The notes beneath the pieces were generated by a model. The model did no database searches. It saw only the letters and a list, made by a program, of their open reading frames with translations, and was not told the origin of the DNA. Below, piece after piece: positions 1 to 6,775 of a DNA stretch of 9,499 nt. Source of the stretch: Actinomycetes bacterium (GTDB taxonomy: Bacteria; Actinomycetota; Actinomycetes; Mycobacteriales; Mycobacteriaceae); assembly GCA_023404955.1 (NCBI GenBank), contig JAEXZY010000086.1, forward strand, positions 1-9,499. Reading direction: 5' to 3'. A program made the position numbers and the translations under genes. The number at the start of each line of letters is the position of its first letter. The first letter of the stretch is position 1.

Positions 1-1065
1 CTGCGACCACCGGTCGGTCGGGTCGAACGCGCCCGGATCGGCGATGCCCATCAGCGCCGGCCAGCCGTCTCGCCGCGACGATGCGCGCGACGGTGAGCAG
101 CGTGCCACGCGGCGGGCGCAGGCCATCGCCTCCGGCAGCGACAGCGCGTCGTAGCGCGCGGCAACCTCGGCACCGTCGGCGGCCACCACCACCGGTGAGC
201 GCGCAGCGCGGACACAGACGACGGTCACGCCGTCGGCGACCGGGGGCGGCGCACCGTCGGCGACGATGACCCGGTGCCGCGGCGCGTCGCCCGCCCGGAT
301 GTGCGGCAACCATTTGAGCCAGTCCCACTCGGCGTCGCGATCCCGGTGGATCGCGATCCCCAGCAGGGTCGGCGAGTGCGTGACAGCGAGCTGACAGACG
401 AGCGCCCGCGCCACGGCACGGCAGTCGCTGGGGTCGCCGACGACCGTGACCATGCGAATCTGCTGCAACGACACCAGCACGGGCATCTCTGGGATCGACG
501 ATCGGTTCCCGGTGAGCGTGCGCACCGCCGCAGCGGTCACCGGGTCGGCGTCCTCGTCGGCCGGGAGCTCGGGCAGCACGACCGAGGTCAGCGGATCGGC
601 GTCACCGATTCCGACTCGTACGCAGAGGAATTCGGGGTGGGCGGTGTGGCGGTCCCACATCTGCTCCGTGCCGACGAGTGACCAGAGTGCATCCGGCCCA
701 GGATGGTGGCGGTACAGCCACCGGTGCTGGGCCGCGGCGCCGGCCTGCAGGGCGGCATCGACGGTGTCGAGGTAGCGCAGATAGTCCCCACGGTGGGCGT
801 TGATCTCGACGGTGCGGGCACCGCCGCGACCACCGTGAGCCAGCATGCCGATCAGCGAGACCAGCATCATCACCGGCAGGGCGAGGAACATCGGACTGCG
901 CGGAGTCGACGCGCCCGATCGCAGGTACAGCGCACTCATCCCGACCACGGCGGCGATCATCGCGACCGGCATCAACCGCGCCACCAGGTTGACCGGGGTC
1001 GCCTCCGGCAACGTGGGAGGCGCGTCGAGGACGATCCGGCCGCCCGGCGGACGCTGAGGTTCCAT
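1..1065 (-). CDS. eccC4: EccC4, type VII secretion ATPase subunit, N-terminal part (3' end cut by window)
   Basis: EccC is the FtsK/SpoIIIE-type motor ATPase of the ESX membrane complex, which recognises and drives substrates across the inner membrane. Seen: an open frame of exactly 355 codons from ATG 1065 to the left edge with no stop. The N-terminus (MEPQRPPGGRIVLDAPPTLP) has the proline-rich 'GG-x-[IV]-VL' lead-in typical of EccC. Two hydrophobic segments follow at about residues 28-48 and 58-75, then a soluble region rich in WD/WxxLPH-type motifs (for example WLKWLPH near residue 253). The Walker motifs of the three ATPase domains would lie beyond the window. No good Shine-Dalgarno sequence precedes the ATG and no other nearby start fits better. 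It is divergent from eccD4. Assignment to ESX-4 rests on the eccD-mycP-eccB-cutinase-truA neighbourhood. The cysteine/arginine-rich stretch at about residues 316-334 looked like a possible frameshift, but the frame resumes family-like sequence (PALMGIADPGAFDPTDRW), so I take it as intact. Confidence 0.93.
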   Translation of the reverse strand, partial: MEPQRPPGGRIVLDAPPTLPEATPVNLVARLMPVAMIAAVVGMSALYLRSGASTPRSPMFLALPVMMLVSLIGMLAHGGRGGARTVEINAHRGDYLRYLDTVDAALQAGAAAQHRWLYRHHPGPDALWSLVGTEQMWDRHTAHPEFLCVRVGIGDADPLTSVVLPELPADEDADPVTAAAVRTLTGNRSSIPEMPVLVSLQQIRMVTVVGDPSDCRAVARALVCQLAVTHSPTLLGIAIHRDRDAEWDWLKWLPHIRAGDAPRHRVIVADGAPPPVADGVTVVCVRAARSPVVVAADGAEVAARYDALSLPEAMACARRVARCSPSRASSRRDGWPALMGIADPGAFDPTDRWSQ

Positions 1066-1160
1066 GTAGGAACAGACGCACCAGCATGCGGCGTGGTTCC
1101 GTATGCCGTCGAGAAATTTCGGTGCGTATCGGCCCCGCACACGCGAGATACGTTGCTGTG
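1066..1160. promoter_or_regulatory. divergent eccC4/eccD4 intergenic promoter region
   Basis: These 95 bp separate the divergent starts of eccC4 and eccD4, so promoters for both arms of the locus should lie here. On the plus strand there is a -10-like hexamer just before eccD4 (listed separately). On the minus strand only imperfect TANNNT-like sites are seen. The AT-rich 8-bp palindrome GAAATTTC at 1113-1120 stands out in a GC-rich context and could be part of an operator; this is inference. Confidence 0.55.
1149..1154 (+). promoter_or_regulatory. -10 element for eccD4, leaderless layout
   Basis: The hexamer TACGTT matches the mycobacterial TANNNT -10 consensus. Its last T is 7 nt before the GTG at 1161, so the expected transcription start falls on or next to the start codon. 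There is no convincing Shine-Dalgarno sequence before the GTG, consistent with leaderless translation. No clear -35 is visible, as is usual for mycobacterial promoters. Confidence 0.5.
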
Positions 1161-2429
1161 GTGACCGATACGATGCGCCGAGTGGCTGTCCACCTTCCGC
1201 GTCAGCAGCTCAGCGCGGACCTCGTGCTGCCGGCCGGGTGCCCGGTCGCCCTGCTCCTGCCCGCCCTCGTGGACGGCGTCCTGGGCGACGGCCCGCACAC
1301 AATCGACCCTGCGCGCTGGTATCTGGCTCCGGCCGTCGGACTGCCGCTCGATCCGTCGAAGAGTCTGCTCGACAACGGTATTCGTGACGGTGACCTGGTG
1401 CTGTTGACCGACGAGCCGGTGCCCCCTCCCCGCGTGCGCACGGGCTCCCCCACCGACGGGATCATCGCGGCGGGTCACAAACCCCCACCGCGCTCGGACG
1501 GATGGGCGGCCGGGGTCGCGGCGAGCGTGTTCCTGACGCTGGCTGCGGCTCTCGGCTGGACCGGGTATGCGAGCGGACAACAGGCGGCACTGTGGGTGAG
1601 CGCGGCGATCGCGATGGCCTCGGCAGTCGCTGCGATCGCGGGCTGGGTCACGGGGCCGTTCGCAGACGCTCTGAGCGTCGGAGCGGTCGGCCACGCCGCG
1701 GTCACCGGGGCGCTGGCCGCGGCGGGATTCTCCGGGGCGGTCGTCGTCGCCTTCGCTGCGGCGGCCGCCCTGGCGATGGCGCTGTCGCTGTCGATGACCG
1801 GCTGTGCGGCAGCGGGCGGCGCGGTCCTGCTCGCCGCGACCATCGGCGCGCTGACCACGCTGGATACCGGTGCGATCGGCGCTGTACTGACCGGCGTGTC
1901 ACTGGCCGGGCTCGCCGGTGCCGGATCGCTGGCGGCGTCGATGGCCGGTATCGGTCCCAGCCGCCGCACAATCGGTACACGACGCGCGCAGGCGGCGCAC
2001 CGGCTGCTGACGGACCTGACAGCAGGGTGGTGCGGCACAGCGGTCGTCGGCGTCGTTGCGATCGCCGTCAGCGACGAACATCGCGTGACGACAGCGGTGT
2101 TCGCCGCTCTGATCGGCGTCGTGCTGATCCTGCGGCACCGCGTTCACGCCAAGGCCGTTCGGCGACGGATACTGATCGGGGCGGGTCTGGCGACGTCGGC
2201 GATCGCGCTGTCCGTCGCTGTGATCGCGAGTCCGTCCACGGCGCCGTGGACGTGTGGCACCGTCGCGGCCGCCGGCGCGACCCTGGTGCGCCTGCGGGGT
2301 GTGGCGTGGAACCCGTTGCTGCACAGTATGATCCGCGGTGTCGAGTACGCCGCCACAGCTGCCGTCGTACCCCTCGGCGCATGGCTCACCGGCGTCTACG
2401 ACGCGGCCCGGGCAGCGAGCCTGACGTGA
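1161..2429 (+). CDS. eccD4: EccD4, type VII secretion integral membrane subunit
   Basis: EccD forms the multi-spanning membrane core of ESX systems; in known structures two copies per protomer build a membrane vestibule and the N-terminal ubiquitin-like domain contacts EccC. Seen: 422 residues with a soluble, beta-rich N-terminal part (residues about 6-85, from RRVAVHLP to GDLVLLTDE) typical of the YukD/ubiquitin-like fold. A Pro-rich linker (86-112) follows, then about eleven hydrophobic segments: near 116-136, 143-163, 173-189, 192-211, 216-233, 239-261, 290-303, 310-325, 337-356, 363-378 and 394-413. A basic cytoplasmic loop lies around 267-282. This is somewhat short for EccD (usually about 450-510). 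GTG 1161 was chosen because the domain begins there and a -10 lies just upstream; ATG 1173 is an alternative, and the open frame back to 1086 shows no EccD-like sequence. The stop overlaps the mycP4 start in GTGA, suggesting coupled translation. Confidence 0.93.
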   Translation: MTDTMRRVAVHLPRQQLSADLVLPAGCPVALLLPALVDGVLGDGPHTIDPARWYLAPAVGLPLDPSKSLLDNGIRDGDLVLLTDEPVPPPRVRTGSPTDGIIAAGHKPPPRSDGWAAGVAASVFLTLAAALGWTGYASGQQAALWVSAAIAMASAVAAIAGWVTGPFADALSVGAVGHAAVTGALAAAGFSGAVVVAFAAAAALAMALSLSMTGCAAAGGAVLLAATIGALTTLDTGAIGAVLTGVSLAGLAGAGSLAASMAGIGPSRRTIGTRRAQAAHRLLTDLTAGWCGTAVVGVVAIAVSDEHRVTTAVFAALIGVVLILRHRVHAKAVRRRILIGAGLATSAIALSVAVIASPSTAPWTCGTVAAAGATLVRLRGVAWNPLLHSMIRGVEYAATAAVVPLGAWLTGVYDAARAASLT

Positions 2430-3715
2430 CACGCGTCGGTCGCCTGCTGGCCGTCACCGCGCTCACCGTGGGACTGGCACCGCCGGCCGGCGCGTCGGTC
2501 GGCCCGCCACCGATCGACGACGCCCGGCTCCCGCCCGCGGGATCCGCGCGCCCGCCGCAGCCGACAGAGCAGCGCACCGACTGCGTCGCGGTCCGCGCCG
2601 CGACGTCGGCGGGCCGTCTTCTCGACGACGTGTCGTCGGTGTGGCCGCTGACCCGTGGCGCGGGTCAGACGGTGGCGGTCATCGACACCGGAGTGGTCCG
2701 CCACCGCCGACTTCCGCACCTCGTTCCCGGCGGTGACTTCGTCGGTCGCGGGGACGGGACCGCCGACTGCGACGGCCACGGCACGATCGTCGCCGGGCTG
2801 ATCGGCGCGAGCCCGGATCCGTCGGATGGCTTCGCCGGGGTGGCACCCGATGCGACCGTGCTGTCGATCCGCCAGTCCAGCAACAAGTTCGACGTCACAC
2901 AGGGGCAGGGGGGTTCCGGCGTGGGGGATGTCGAGACGCTGGCCGCGGCTGTCCGGCTGGCAGCGGACCTTGGCGCCACCGTCATCAACATCTCGTCGGT
3001 GGCCTGCCTGGCCGCCGATCCCGGACTCGACGACCGCGCCCTGGGTGCGGCCCTGGCGTACGCCGTGGACGTCACCAACGCCGTCGTGGTCAGCGCGGCC
3101 GGAAACGTGGGCGGCGCCGGCCAGTGCCCCGAGCAGAACAGCGGTGACGTGACCGTGGTGGCCAGTCCCGCCTGGTATGACGACTACGTGCTGACCGTCG
3201 GCTCGTCCAACGCCGGCGGGTCGGCCTCCGAGTTCAGCCTCGCCGGGCCGTGGGTCGACGTCGTTGCGCCGGGCGAGAACGTCGTATCGCTGGCCACGGC
3301 ACCCGACGGCCTGGTGGATTCCACGGTCAGCGGCACTCGGCTGTCGGGCACCAGCTACGCGGCACCGCTGGTGTCCGGGCTCGCCGCGCTGGTGCGGGCC
3401 CGGCATCCCGAGCTCACCGCGCGTCAGGTGATGGCGCGCATCGAGGACACCGCGCGCCATCCCGCCGGCGGCTGGTCCCCGACAGTCGGGCACGGGGTCG
3501 TCGACGTGCTCGCCGCCGTCGGCGACGCCGCACCACCTCCGTCCCCACGGCCGGCCACGGCCATCTCCGGCACCCCGACGGCGCAGCGTCCGCACGAACC
3601 GGCTTCACCGGTGCGCGCCGTGCTGCTGTGCGCCGGGCTCGTCGGCACCGTGGCCGTCGCCGGCGCGATGCTGCGCCGGTCACGGCCCCGTGAGGACGAC
3701 GTCACGGGCGACTGA
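2426..3715 (+). CDS. mycP4: MycP4, mycosin subtilisin-like serine protease
   Basis: Mycosins are membrane-anchored S8 proteases on the periplasmic face of ESX complexes, needed for complex stability. Seen in 429 residues: a Sec-type signal peptide (about 1-23, ending PPAGA-S), a Pro-rich N-terminal extension (about 24-50), and the catalytic domain with Asp87 in VAVIDTGV, His118 in CDGHGT and Ser310 in SGTSYAAP. Asn227 in SAAGN is the likely oxyanion residue. Cysteines 53, 115, 194 and 234 are placed as expected for mycosin disulfides. A Pro-rich linker (369-395) leads to a C-terminal membrane anchor (about 397-416) and a short charged tail. All triad residues are intact, so the protease should be active. 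The frame is open far upstream, but GTG 2426 is supported by the signal peptide and the GTGA overlap with eccD4. The last 36 bp overlap the 3' end of eccB4 on the other strand. Confidence 0.95.
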   Translation: MTRVGRLLAVTALTVGLAPPAGASVGPPPIDDARLPPAGSARPPQPTEQRTDCVAVRAATSAGRLLDDVSSVWPLTRGAGQTVAVIDTGVVRHRRLPHLVPGGDFVGRGDGTADCDGHGTIVAGLIGASPDPSDGFAGVAPDATVLSIRQSSNKFDVTQGQGGSGVGDVETLAAAVRLAADLGATVINISSVACLAADPGLDDRALGAALAYAVDVTNAVVVSAAGNVGGAGQCPEQNSGDVTVVASPAWYDDYVLTVGSSNAGGSASEFSLAGPWVDVVAPGENVVSLATAPDGLVDSTVSGTRLSGTSYAAPLVSGLAALVRARHPELTARQVMARIEDTARHPAGGWSPTVGHGVVDVLAAVGDAAPPPSPRPATAISGTPTAQRPHEPASPVRAVLLCAGLVGTVAVAGAMLRRSRPREDDVTGD

Positions 3716-5056
3716 CGCGGCGCGCACGCTCAGCTCAGGCCCCCGCGGGAGGCCGGCCAGAAACGCCCACGGAATCGACGAACCTGGCGACGCAAGACCC
3801 AGACGCGTTGCCGCATCGACACTTTCCACACCGAACAGCGCGCCGGAGTCGGCCAGCAGGAACAGCGGTCCGGTGTCACCGGCCGCATCACCAGAGCCGC
3901 TCAGCGCCACGGAACGCACCAACAGCGCGCCGCCGCCGGACAGCCCCGCCTCGTCGACGGCCGGGCCGTCGCCGTCGGCCTGCGCCAGCACAGCGCCGGA
4001 CGCCGATGGTGTGTCGGCGACGACGACGGAGTTGTGGGCGCCCGCGTCGTCGGGCCGGGCCAGCCAGCGCGCGCACACCACCCGGGCATGCGTCACCCCT
4101 GATTGCTCGGGATAGGTGGTGACAGGCAACGATTCGACGACGGGGAGCCTGCCGAGAACGTCCGGGGGTACCACGGGCACCGTCGCGTCGACCTGCCCGT
4201 CGGTGTACCTGATCAGATCCGCGGTGACCTCGCTGATGCGCTGGAGACCGCCGCGCAGGACCACGAACTGTCCATCGGTTCCGGACACGGCGACGACCGT
4301 TCCGACGGGGTGGTCGCGCAGCGCACCCGGGCCCGGCGCACCGCGGTCCGGAATGTGCGGGGCCACGACGGCGGGCGCCTCGGGCAGTGCGGCCAGAACG
4401 GCCTCGGAGATCGGGAGCGGCGTGACGCCGTCGAGCCGAAGGGCCCGAACGACGGCGGGATGCCGCAGGTCGACTCGAGCCCTGTGGCTCCCGTCGAGTA
4501 GGTAAGTGAGTGCCGGGTTGCCCCCGCGCGGTGTGACCAGCAGCGGCCTCGCCGGTACCGAGACGGCAGTGGTCTGCGCACCGACGATCACTGTGGTCCG
4601 GCCGCTCTCGTCGCACACCATCGCCGACTCCGCGGGTGGTGACGGCGAAAGATGCTGTGGCGCTGAGGGTATTCCCATCATCGCTCCCCGCGACCACGCG
4701 TCGACGGCAGACTGCGACACCACCAGCGGCGGCTCCGAGTGCCCCGTGATCAACCGGGCAGACGCCAGATTGAACACCGGGTGCAGCGCGTCGTCGATCC
4801 GCACGTAGAGCGCGCCGGTCTCCCGCACCATGACGACCGGCGCGTCACCGACGTCCGATGCCGGCCGGAACACCGCGAGGACGGCGCAGACGGCGACGCC
4901 GGCAGCGGCCAGCACCGCTCCCGCGGTGAGCGAAAGCGATTGTGCGCGAAGCGGATCGTCGAGCATCCTGGCATCGCCACGGATGAGCGCATGAGCCATG
5001 CGGCGCATCAGGAAGCGGTGGCCGCTGACCTGCAGCCGTGTGGTCGGTTGACGCAT
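3680..5056 (-). CDS. eccB4: EccB4, type VII secretion membrane/periplasmic subunit
   Basis: EccB is a single-pass component of the ESX inner-membrane complex whose large C-terminal domain extends into the periplasm and helps arrange the complex. Seen in 458 residues: the hallmark N-terminus (RQPTTRLQVSGHRFLMRRM), a basic cytoplasmic stretch, one transmembrane helix at about 43-63, and a repeat-rich periplasmic domain. Cys148 and Cys328 match the conserved disulfide pair of the family. Length is typical (about 450-520). The ATG at 5056 places the family motif directly at the N-terminus. The weak G-rich sequence GGGGGTG precedes the start. The gene faces mycP4 tail to tail with a 36-bp overlap and lies 45 bp downstream of the CGNR gene on the same strand, so it may be expressed from its own promoter, from the CGNR promoter, or from both. 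Confidence 0.95.
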   Translation of the reverse strand: MRQPTTRLQVSGHRFLMRRMAHALIRGDARMLDDPLRAQSLSLTAGAVLAAAGVAVCAVLAVFRPASDVGDAPVVMVRETGALYVRIDDALHPVFNLASARLITGHSEPPLVVSQSAVDAWSRGAMMGIPSAPQHLSPSPPAESAMVCDESGRTTVIVGAQTTAVSVPARPLLVTPRGGNPALTYLLDGSHRARVDLRHPAVVRALRLDGVTPLPISEAVLAALPEAPAVVAPHIPDRGAPGPGALRDHPVGTVVAVSGTDGQFVVLRGGLQRISEVTADLIRYTDGQVDATVPVVPPDVLGRLPVVESLPVTTYPEQSGVTHARVVCARWLARPDDAGAHNSVVVADTPSASGAVLAQADGDGPAVDEAGLSGGGALLVRSVALSGSGDAAGDTGPLFLLADSGALFGVESVDAATRLGLASPGSSIPWAFLAGLPRGPELSVRAASVARDVVLTGP

Positions 5057-5072
5057 GACACCCCCGCGGGCC

Positions 5073-5084
5073 AGCGTAACGATA
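5073..5084 (-). promoter_or_regulatory. candidate -10 elements upstream of eccB4
   Basis: Read on the minus strand, this segment is TATCGTTACGCT and holds two adjoining TANNNT hexamers (TATCGT, then TACGCT). They would start transcription about 10-16 nt before the eccB4 ATG, giving a short leader that includes GGGGGTG. If real, eccB4 has its own promoter in the 45-bp gap after the CGNR gene. This rests on motif match only. Confidence 0.35.
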
Positions 5085-5101
5085 CGCCGGAGGGGGTCAG
5101 A

Positions 5102-5653
5102 TCACTTGTTGGAGCGCCGTTCCCGGTACGCGGCGACGTGCTGGCGGTTACCACAGTTGCCGGTGTCGCAGAACTTCCCCGAGCGATTGCGGGAGAGGTC
5201 GACCAGCACGGCATGACAGTCGGGGGCGGCGCAGATCTTGAGCCGGCGCAGATCGCCGGCACGGATCAGATCGGCCAGCGCCATCGCCATCTCCGCACCC
5301 ATGCGCTGCCACAGCGGGTCGTGTACGGAGGCCAGGTGCAGGTGCCACTCCGGCATCTCGGGATGCCGGGTCAACCAGGGCGCCGCCCGCGTGTCGGCGA
5401 GTAGGGCGTTCACCTGACCCACCGCCCGGGCCTCGTCGTCGGCGATCTCCCAGATCGCGCCGAGCCGGGCGCGCAGCCGGTGCACCGACTCCAGCTCGGC
5501 TGCATCGCGGTCCCGCCGCCCGGTCCAGCCGAAGCTGTCCAGGTATTCGTCGAGGGCGCGCAGGTCGGCGAGTTGCTCGCCGTCGACCCGATCGGAGTTG
5601 ATCAGCACCCCCGCCGCCCGAAGAGTCAGCTCGGTGTCATGACTGAAAAGCAT
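5102..5653 (-). CDS. ABATE/CGNR zinc-finger protein, probable transcription regulator
   Basis: This family (DUF1470/ABATE domain followed by a CGNR zinc finger) is thought to bind DNA and act as a stress-type transcription regulator; individual ligands and targets are mostly unknown. Seen in 183 residues: the typical opening MLFSHDTELTLRAA, a helical N-terminal domain with a TGRRDRDAAEL motif near residues 44-54, and a C-terminal zinc finger with Cys141, Cys146, Cys162 and Cys167. The last cysteine begins the signature CGNR (167-170), and the basic tail AAYRERRSNK follows. ATG 5653 was chosen because family members begin with M-[LI]-F-x-HDTE. ATG 5662 (MGQ extension) is possible, but the AAGGAG at 5665-5670 would be only 2 nt away from it, against 11 nt for 5653. 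It diverges from the EamA transporter over 88 bp and precedes eccB4 by 45 bp, so it may regulate either neighbour. That role is inferred from position. Confidence 0.88.
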   Translation of the reverse strand: MLFSHDTELTLRAAGVLINSDRVDGEQLADLRALDEYLDSFGWTGRRDRDAAELESVHRLRARLGAIWEIADDEARAVGQVNALLADTRAAPWLTRHPEMPEWHLHLASVHDPLWQRMGAEMAMALADLIRAGDLRRLKICAAPDCHAVLVDLSRNRSGKFCDTGNCGNRQHVAAYRERRSNK

Positions 5654-5664
5654 TTGACCCATGA

Positions 5665-5670
5665 CTCCTT
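5665..5670 (-). promoter_or_regulatory. Shine-Dalgarno site of the CGNR gene
   Basis: Read on the minus strand this is AAGGAG, a good ribosome-binding sequence. It lies 11 nt before ATG 5653 and only 2 nt before ATG 5662, which favours the inner start that matches the family N-terminus. Confidence 0.55.
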
Positions 5671-5697
5671 TCGGCGGTAGCGTCACGACCAAAGTTC

Positions 5698-5703
5698 AGT
5701 TTA
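5698..5703 (-). promoter_or_regulatory. candidate -10 element of the CGNR gene
   Basis: On the minus strand this reads TAAACT, a TANNNT match within the AT-richest part of the 88-bp divergent gap. It would give a leader of roughly 35-40 nt carrying the AAGGAG site. The short palindrome CTGATCAG at 5716-5723 lies about 12 bp further upstream, near where a -35 or an operator would sit. Confidence 0.4.
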
Positions 5704-5730
5704 CTCATGTCTTCGCTGATCAGACTCCCT

Positions 5731-5736
5731 GGAGGT
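5731..5736 (+). promoter_or_regulatory. ribosome-binding site of the EamA transporter gene
   Basis: GGAGGT lies 5 nt before ATG 5742, a near-ideal Shine-Dalgarno site. It decides the start in favour of ATG 5742 over the upstream in-frame ATG 5661, whose extra 27 residues show no family-like sequence. Confidence 0.8.
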
Positions 5737-5741
5737 GCACA

Positions 5742-6773
5742 ATGGCCGTGCTGACGTCGAGCACACGGTTCCGTAGCGGCCTCCTGTTCGCGGTCGCCTC
5801 GGCATTCGCCTTCGGCTGTTCGGGTCCGTTCGGCAAAGCGCTGATGACCGCCGGCTGGAGCCCGACTGCCGCCGTCACCGCGCGGCTGGCCGGCGGTGCG
5901 CTGGCGATGGCCGTGTTCGCCACCGTCGCACATCCCGGCTGGTTGCGCGAGGCGCGCCATCACGTGCCCACCATCGTCGCCTACGGGCTCGTCCCGATCG
6001 CCGGCGCGCAGCTCTTCTACTACAACGCCGTCGCGCACCTCACGGTTGGCGTCGCGCTGCTGTTGGAGTACACCGCGCCCATCCTCGTGGTGGGCTGGCT
6101 CTGGGCGACCACCCGGCGGCGGCCCAGCACTCTGACCCTCTCGGGCGTGGTGCTGGCGATCGCCGGCATCACTGCCGTACTCGGACTGGTCGGCCCCCAC
6201 GGCTTCTCTCCGGTGGACTTCGACCTCGTCGGCGTCGCGTTCGGCCTGGCCGCCGCGGTGTGTGCGGCCTGCTACTTCCTGATGTCGGAGAAGGTGTCGG
6301 GGCCCGACGGTGCCACCGACGACTCCACGACCCCGCTGCACCCGATCACGCTGGCGACGGCGGGCCTGTTCGTCGGCGCGGCCGCGGTCGCCCTCGTCGG
6401 TGTCACCAGGCTGATGCCGCTGACCTTCACGGCCAACGACACCGTGGTGGCCGGCCTGACCACGTCGTGGCTGGTCCCGGTCGTCGCGCTGGCCCTCTTC
6501 CCGACCGCGATCGCCTACACGCTGGGCATCGTCAGCATCGCCCGCCTCAAGCCGCGGTTCGCGTCGCTGGTGGGCCTGTCCGAGGTGATGTTCGCGGTGC
6601 TCGCGGCGTGGGTGCTGGTCGGCGAGGCCGTCACCGCGACGCAGGCCGTCGGCGGCGCGATCGTTCTCGCCGGCTTGGCCCTGGCCCGCCAGGGCGACCG
6701 CGGCGACCTCGCCGAAGCGAATGCCGCGACCTGGCCGGATGCGCAGCTAGGTGAGCTAACATCACCAAGGTGA
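5742..6773 (+). CDS. EamA-family (DMT superfamily) membrane transporter
   Basis: EamA proteins are ten-helix inner-membrane transporters of the drug/metabolite superfamily, many of them exporters of amino acids or other small metabolites; the substrate here cannot be told from sequence. Seen in 343 residues: two tandem EamA repeats (about 13-140 and 160-312), each with about five hydrophobic helices. The first repeat carries the characteristic YYNAVAHLTVGVALLLEYTA motif near 93-112. The second carries SIARLKPRFASLVGLSEVMF near 266-285, followed by the VGEAVTATQAVGGAIVLAG ending typical of the family. A polar loop (about 186-202, GPDGATDDST) separates the halves, and a hydrophilic tail of about 30 residues ends the protein. 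The gene diverges from the CGNR gene, a common regulator/exporter layout. Its stop overlaps the first cutinase start by 4 nt (GTGA), so transcription may run on into the cutinases. Confidence 0.9.
   Translation: MAVLTSSTRFRSGLLFAVASAFAFGCSGPFGKALMTAGWSPTAAVTARLAGGALAMAVFATVAHPGWLREARHHVPTIVAYGLVPIAGAQLFYYNAVAHLTVGVALLLEYTAPILVVGWLWATTRRRPSTLTLSGVVLAIAGITAVLGLVGPHGFSPVDFDLVGVAFGLAAAVCAACYFLMSEKVSGPDGATDDSTTPLHPITLATAGLFVGAAAVALVGVTRLMPLTFTANDTVVAGLTTSWLVPVVALALFPTAIAYTLGIVSIARLKPRFASLVGLSEVMFAVLAAWVLVGEAVTATQAVGGAIVLAGLALARQGDRGDLAEANAATWPDAQLGELTSPR
6757..6762 (+). promoter_or_regulatory. -10 element of the first cutinase gene, inside the transporter gene
   Basis: TAACAT matches TANNNT and its last T is 8 nt before GTG 6770. 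A transcript starting there would be leaderless. The element lies in the last codons of the EamA gene, so the cutinase can be transcribed independently of the transporter. Confidence 0.5.
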
Positions 6774-6775
6774 TG
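6760..6775 (+). repeat. perfect inverted repeat over the first cutinase start
   Basis: CATCACC-AA-GGTGATG has 7-bp arms without mismatch and a 2-nt spacer. It overlaps the 3' part of the -10, the predicted transcription start and the start codon. This position would suit a repressor operator. It is also too short to exclude chance, and part of it encodes the end of the EamA protein. Confidence 0.45.

Noticed and set aside
61..120. Possible frameshift in eccC4 where the product turns Arg/Ser/Cys-rich
   Set aside because: Family-like sequence lies on both sides in the same frame, so the segment is more likely a variable loop.
972..1694. 240-codon minus-strand open frame spanning the eccC4 start and eccD4
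   Set aside because: It crosses the divergent promoter and both true N-termini, and its composition is shadow-like (Arg/Gln/His-rich).
1502..2425. Long upstream extension of the mycP4 frame
   Set aside because: The frame runs through eccD4 in another phase and is very Arg-rich. The signal peptide and the GTGA overlap mark the start at 2426.
2396..3595. 399-codon open frame on the minus strand opposite mycP4
   Set aside because: It is antisense to a gene with an intact protease triad, is Arg/Gly/Asp-rich in the way of GC-rich shadow frames, and shows no family motif.
3888..4697. 269-codon minus-strand open frame inside eccB4
   Set aside because: It shares the strand with eccB4 but in another phase and is Arg-rich without motifs; eccB4 is complete with its family hallmark.
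5661..5741. Earlier ATG start for the EamA gene
   Set aside because: GGAGGT sits 5 nt before ATG 5742, and the extra residues do not resemble EamA proteins.
5637..6341. 234-codon minus-strand open frame opposite the EamA gene
   Set aside because: It is antisense to a clear transporter gene, overlaps the divergent promoter and has low-complexity Arg/Gly/Asp composition.
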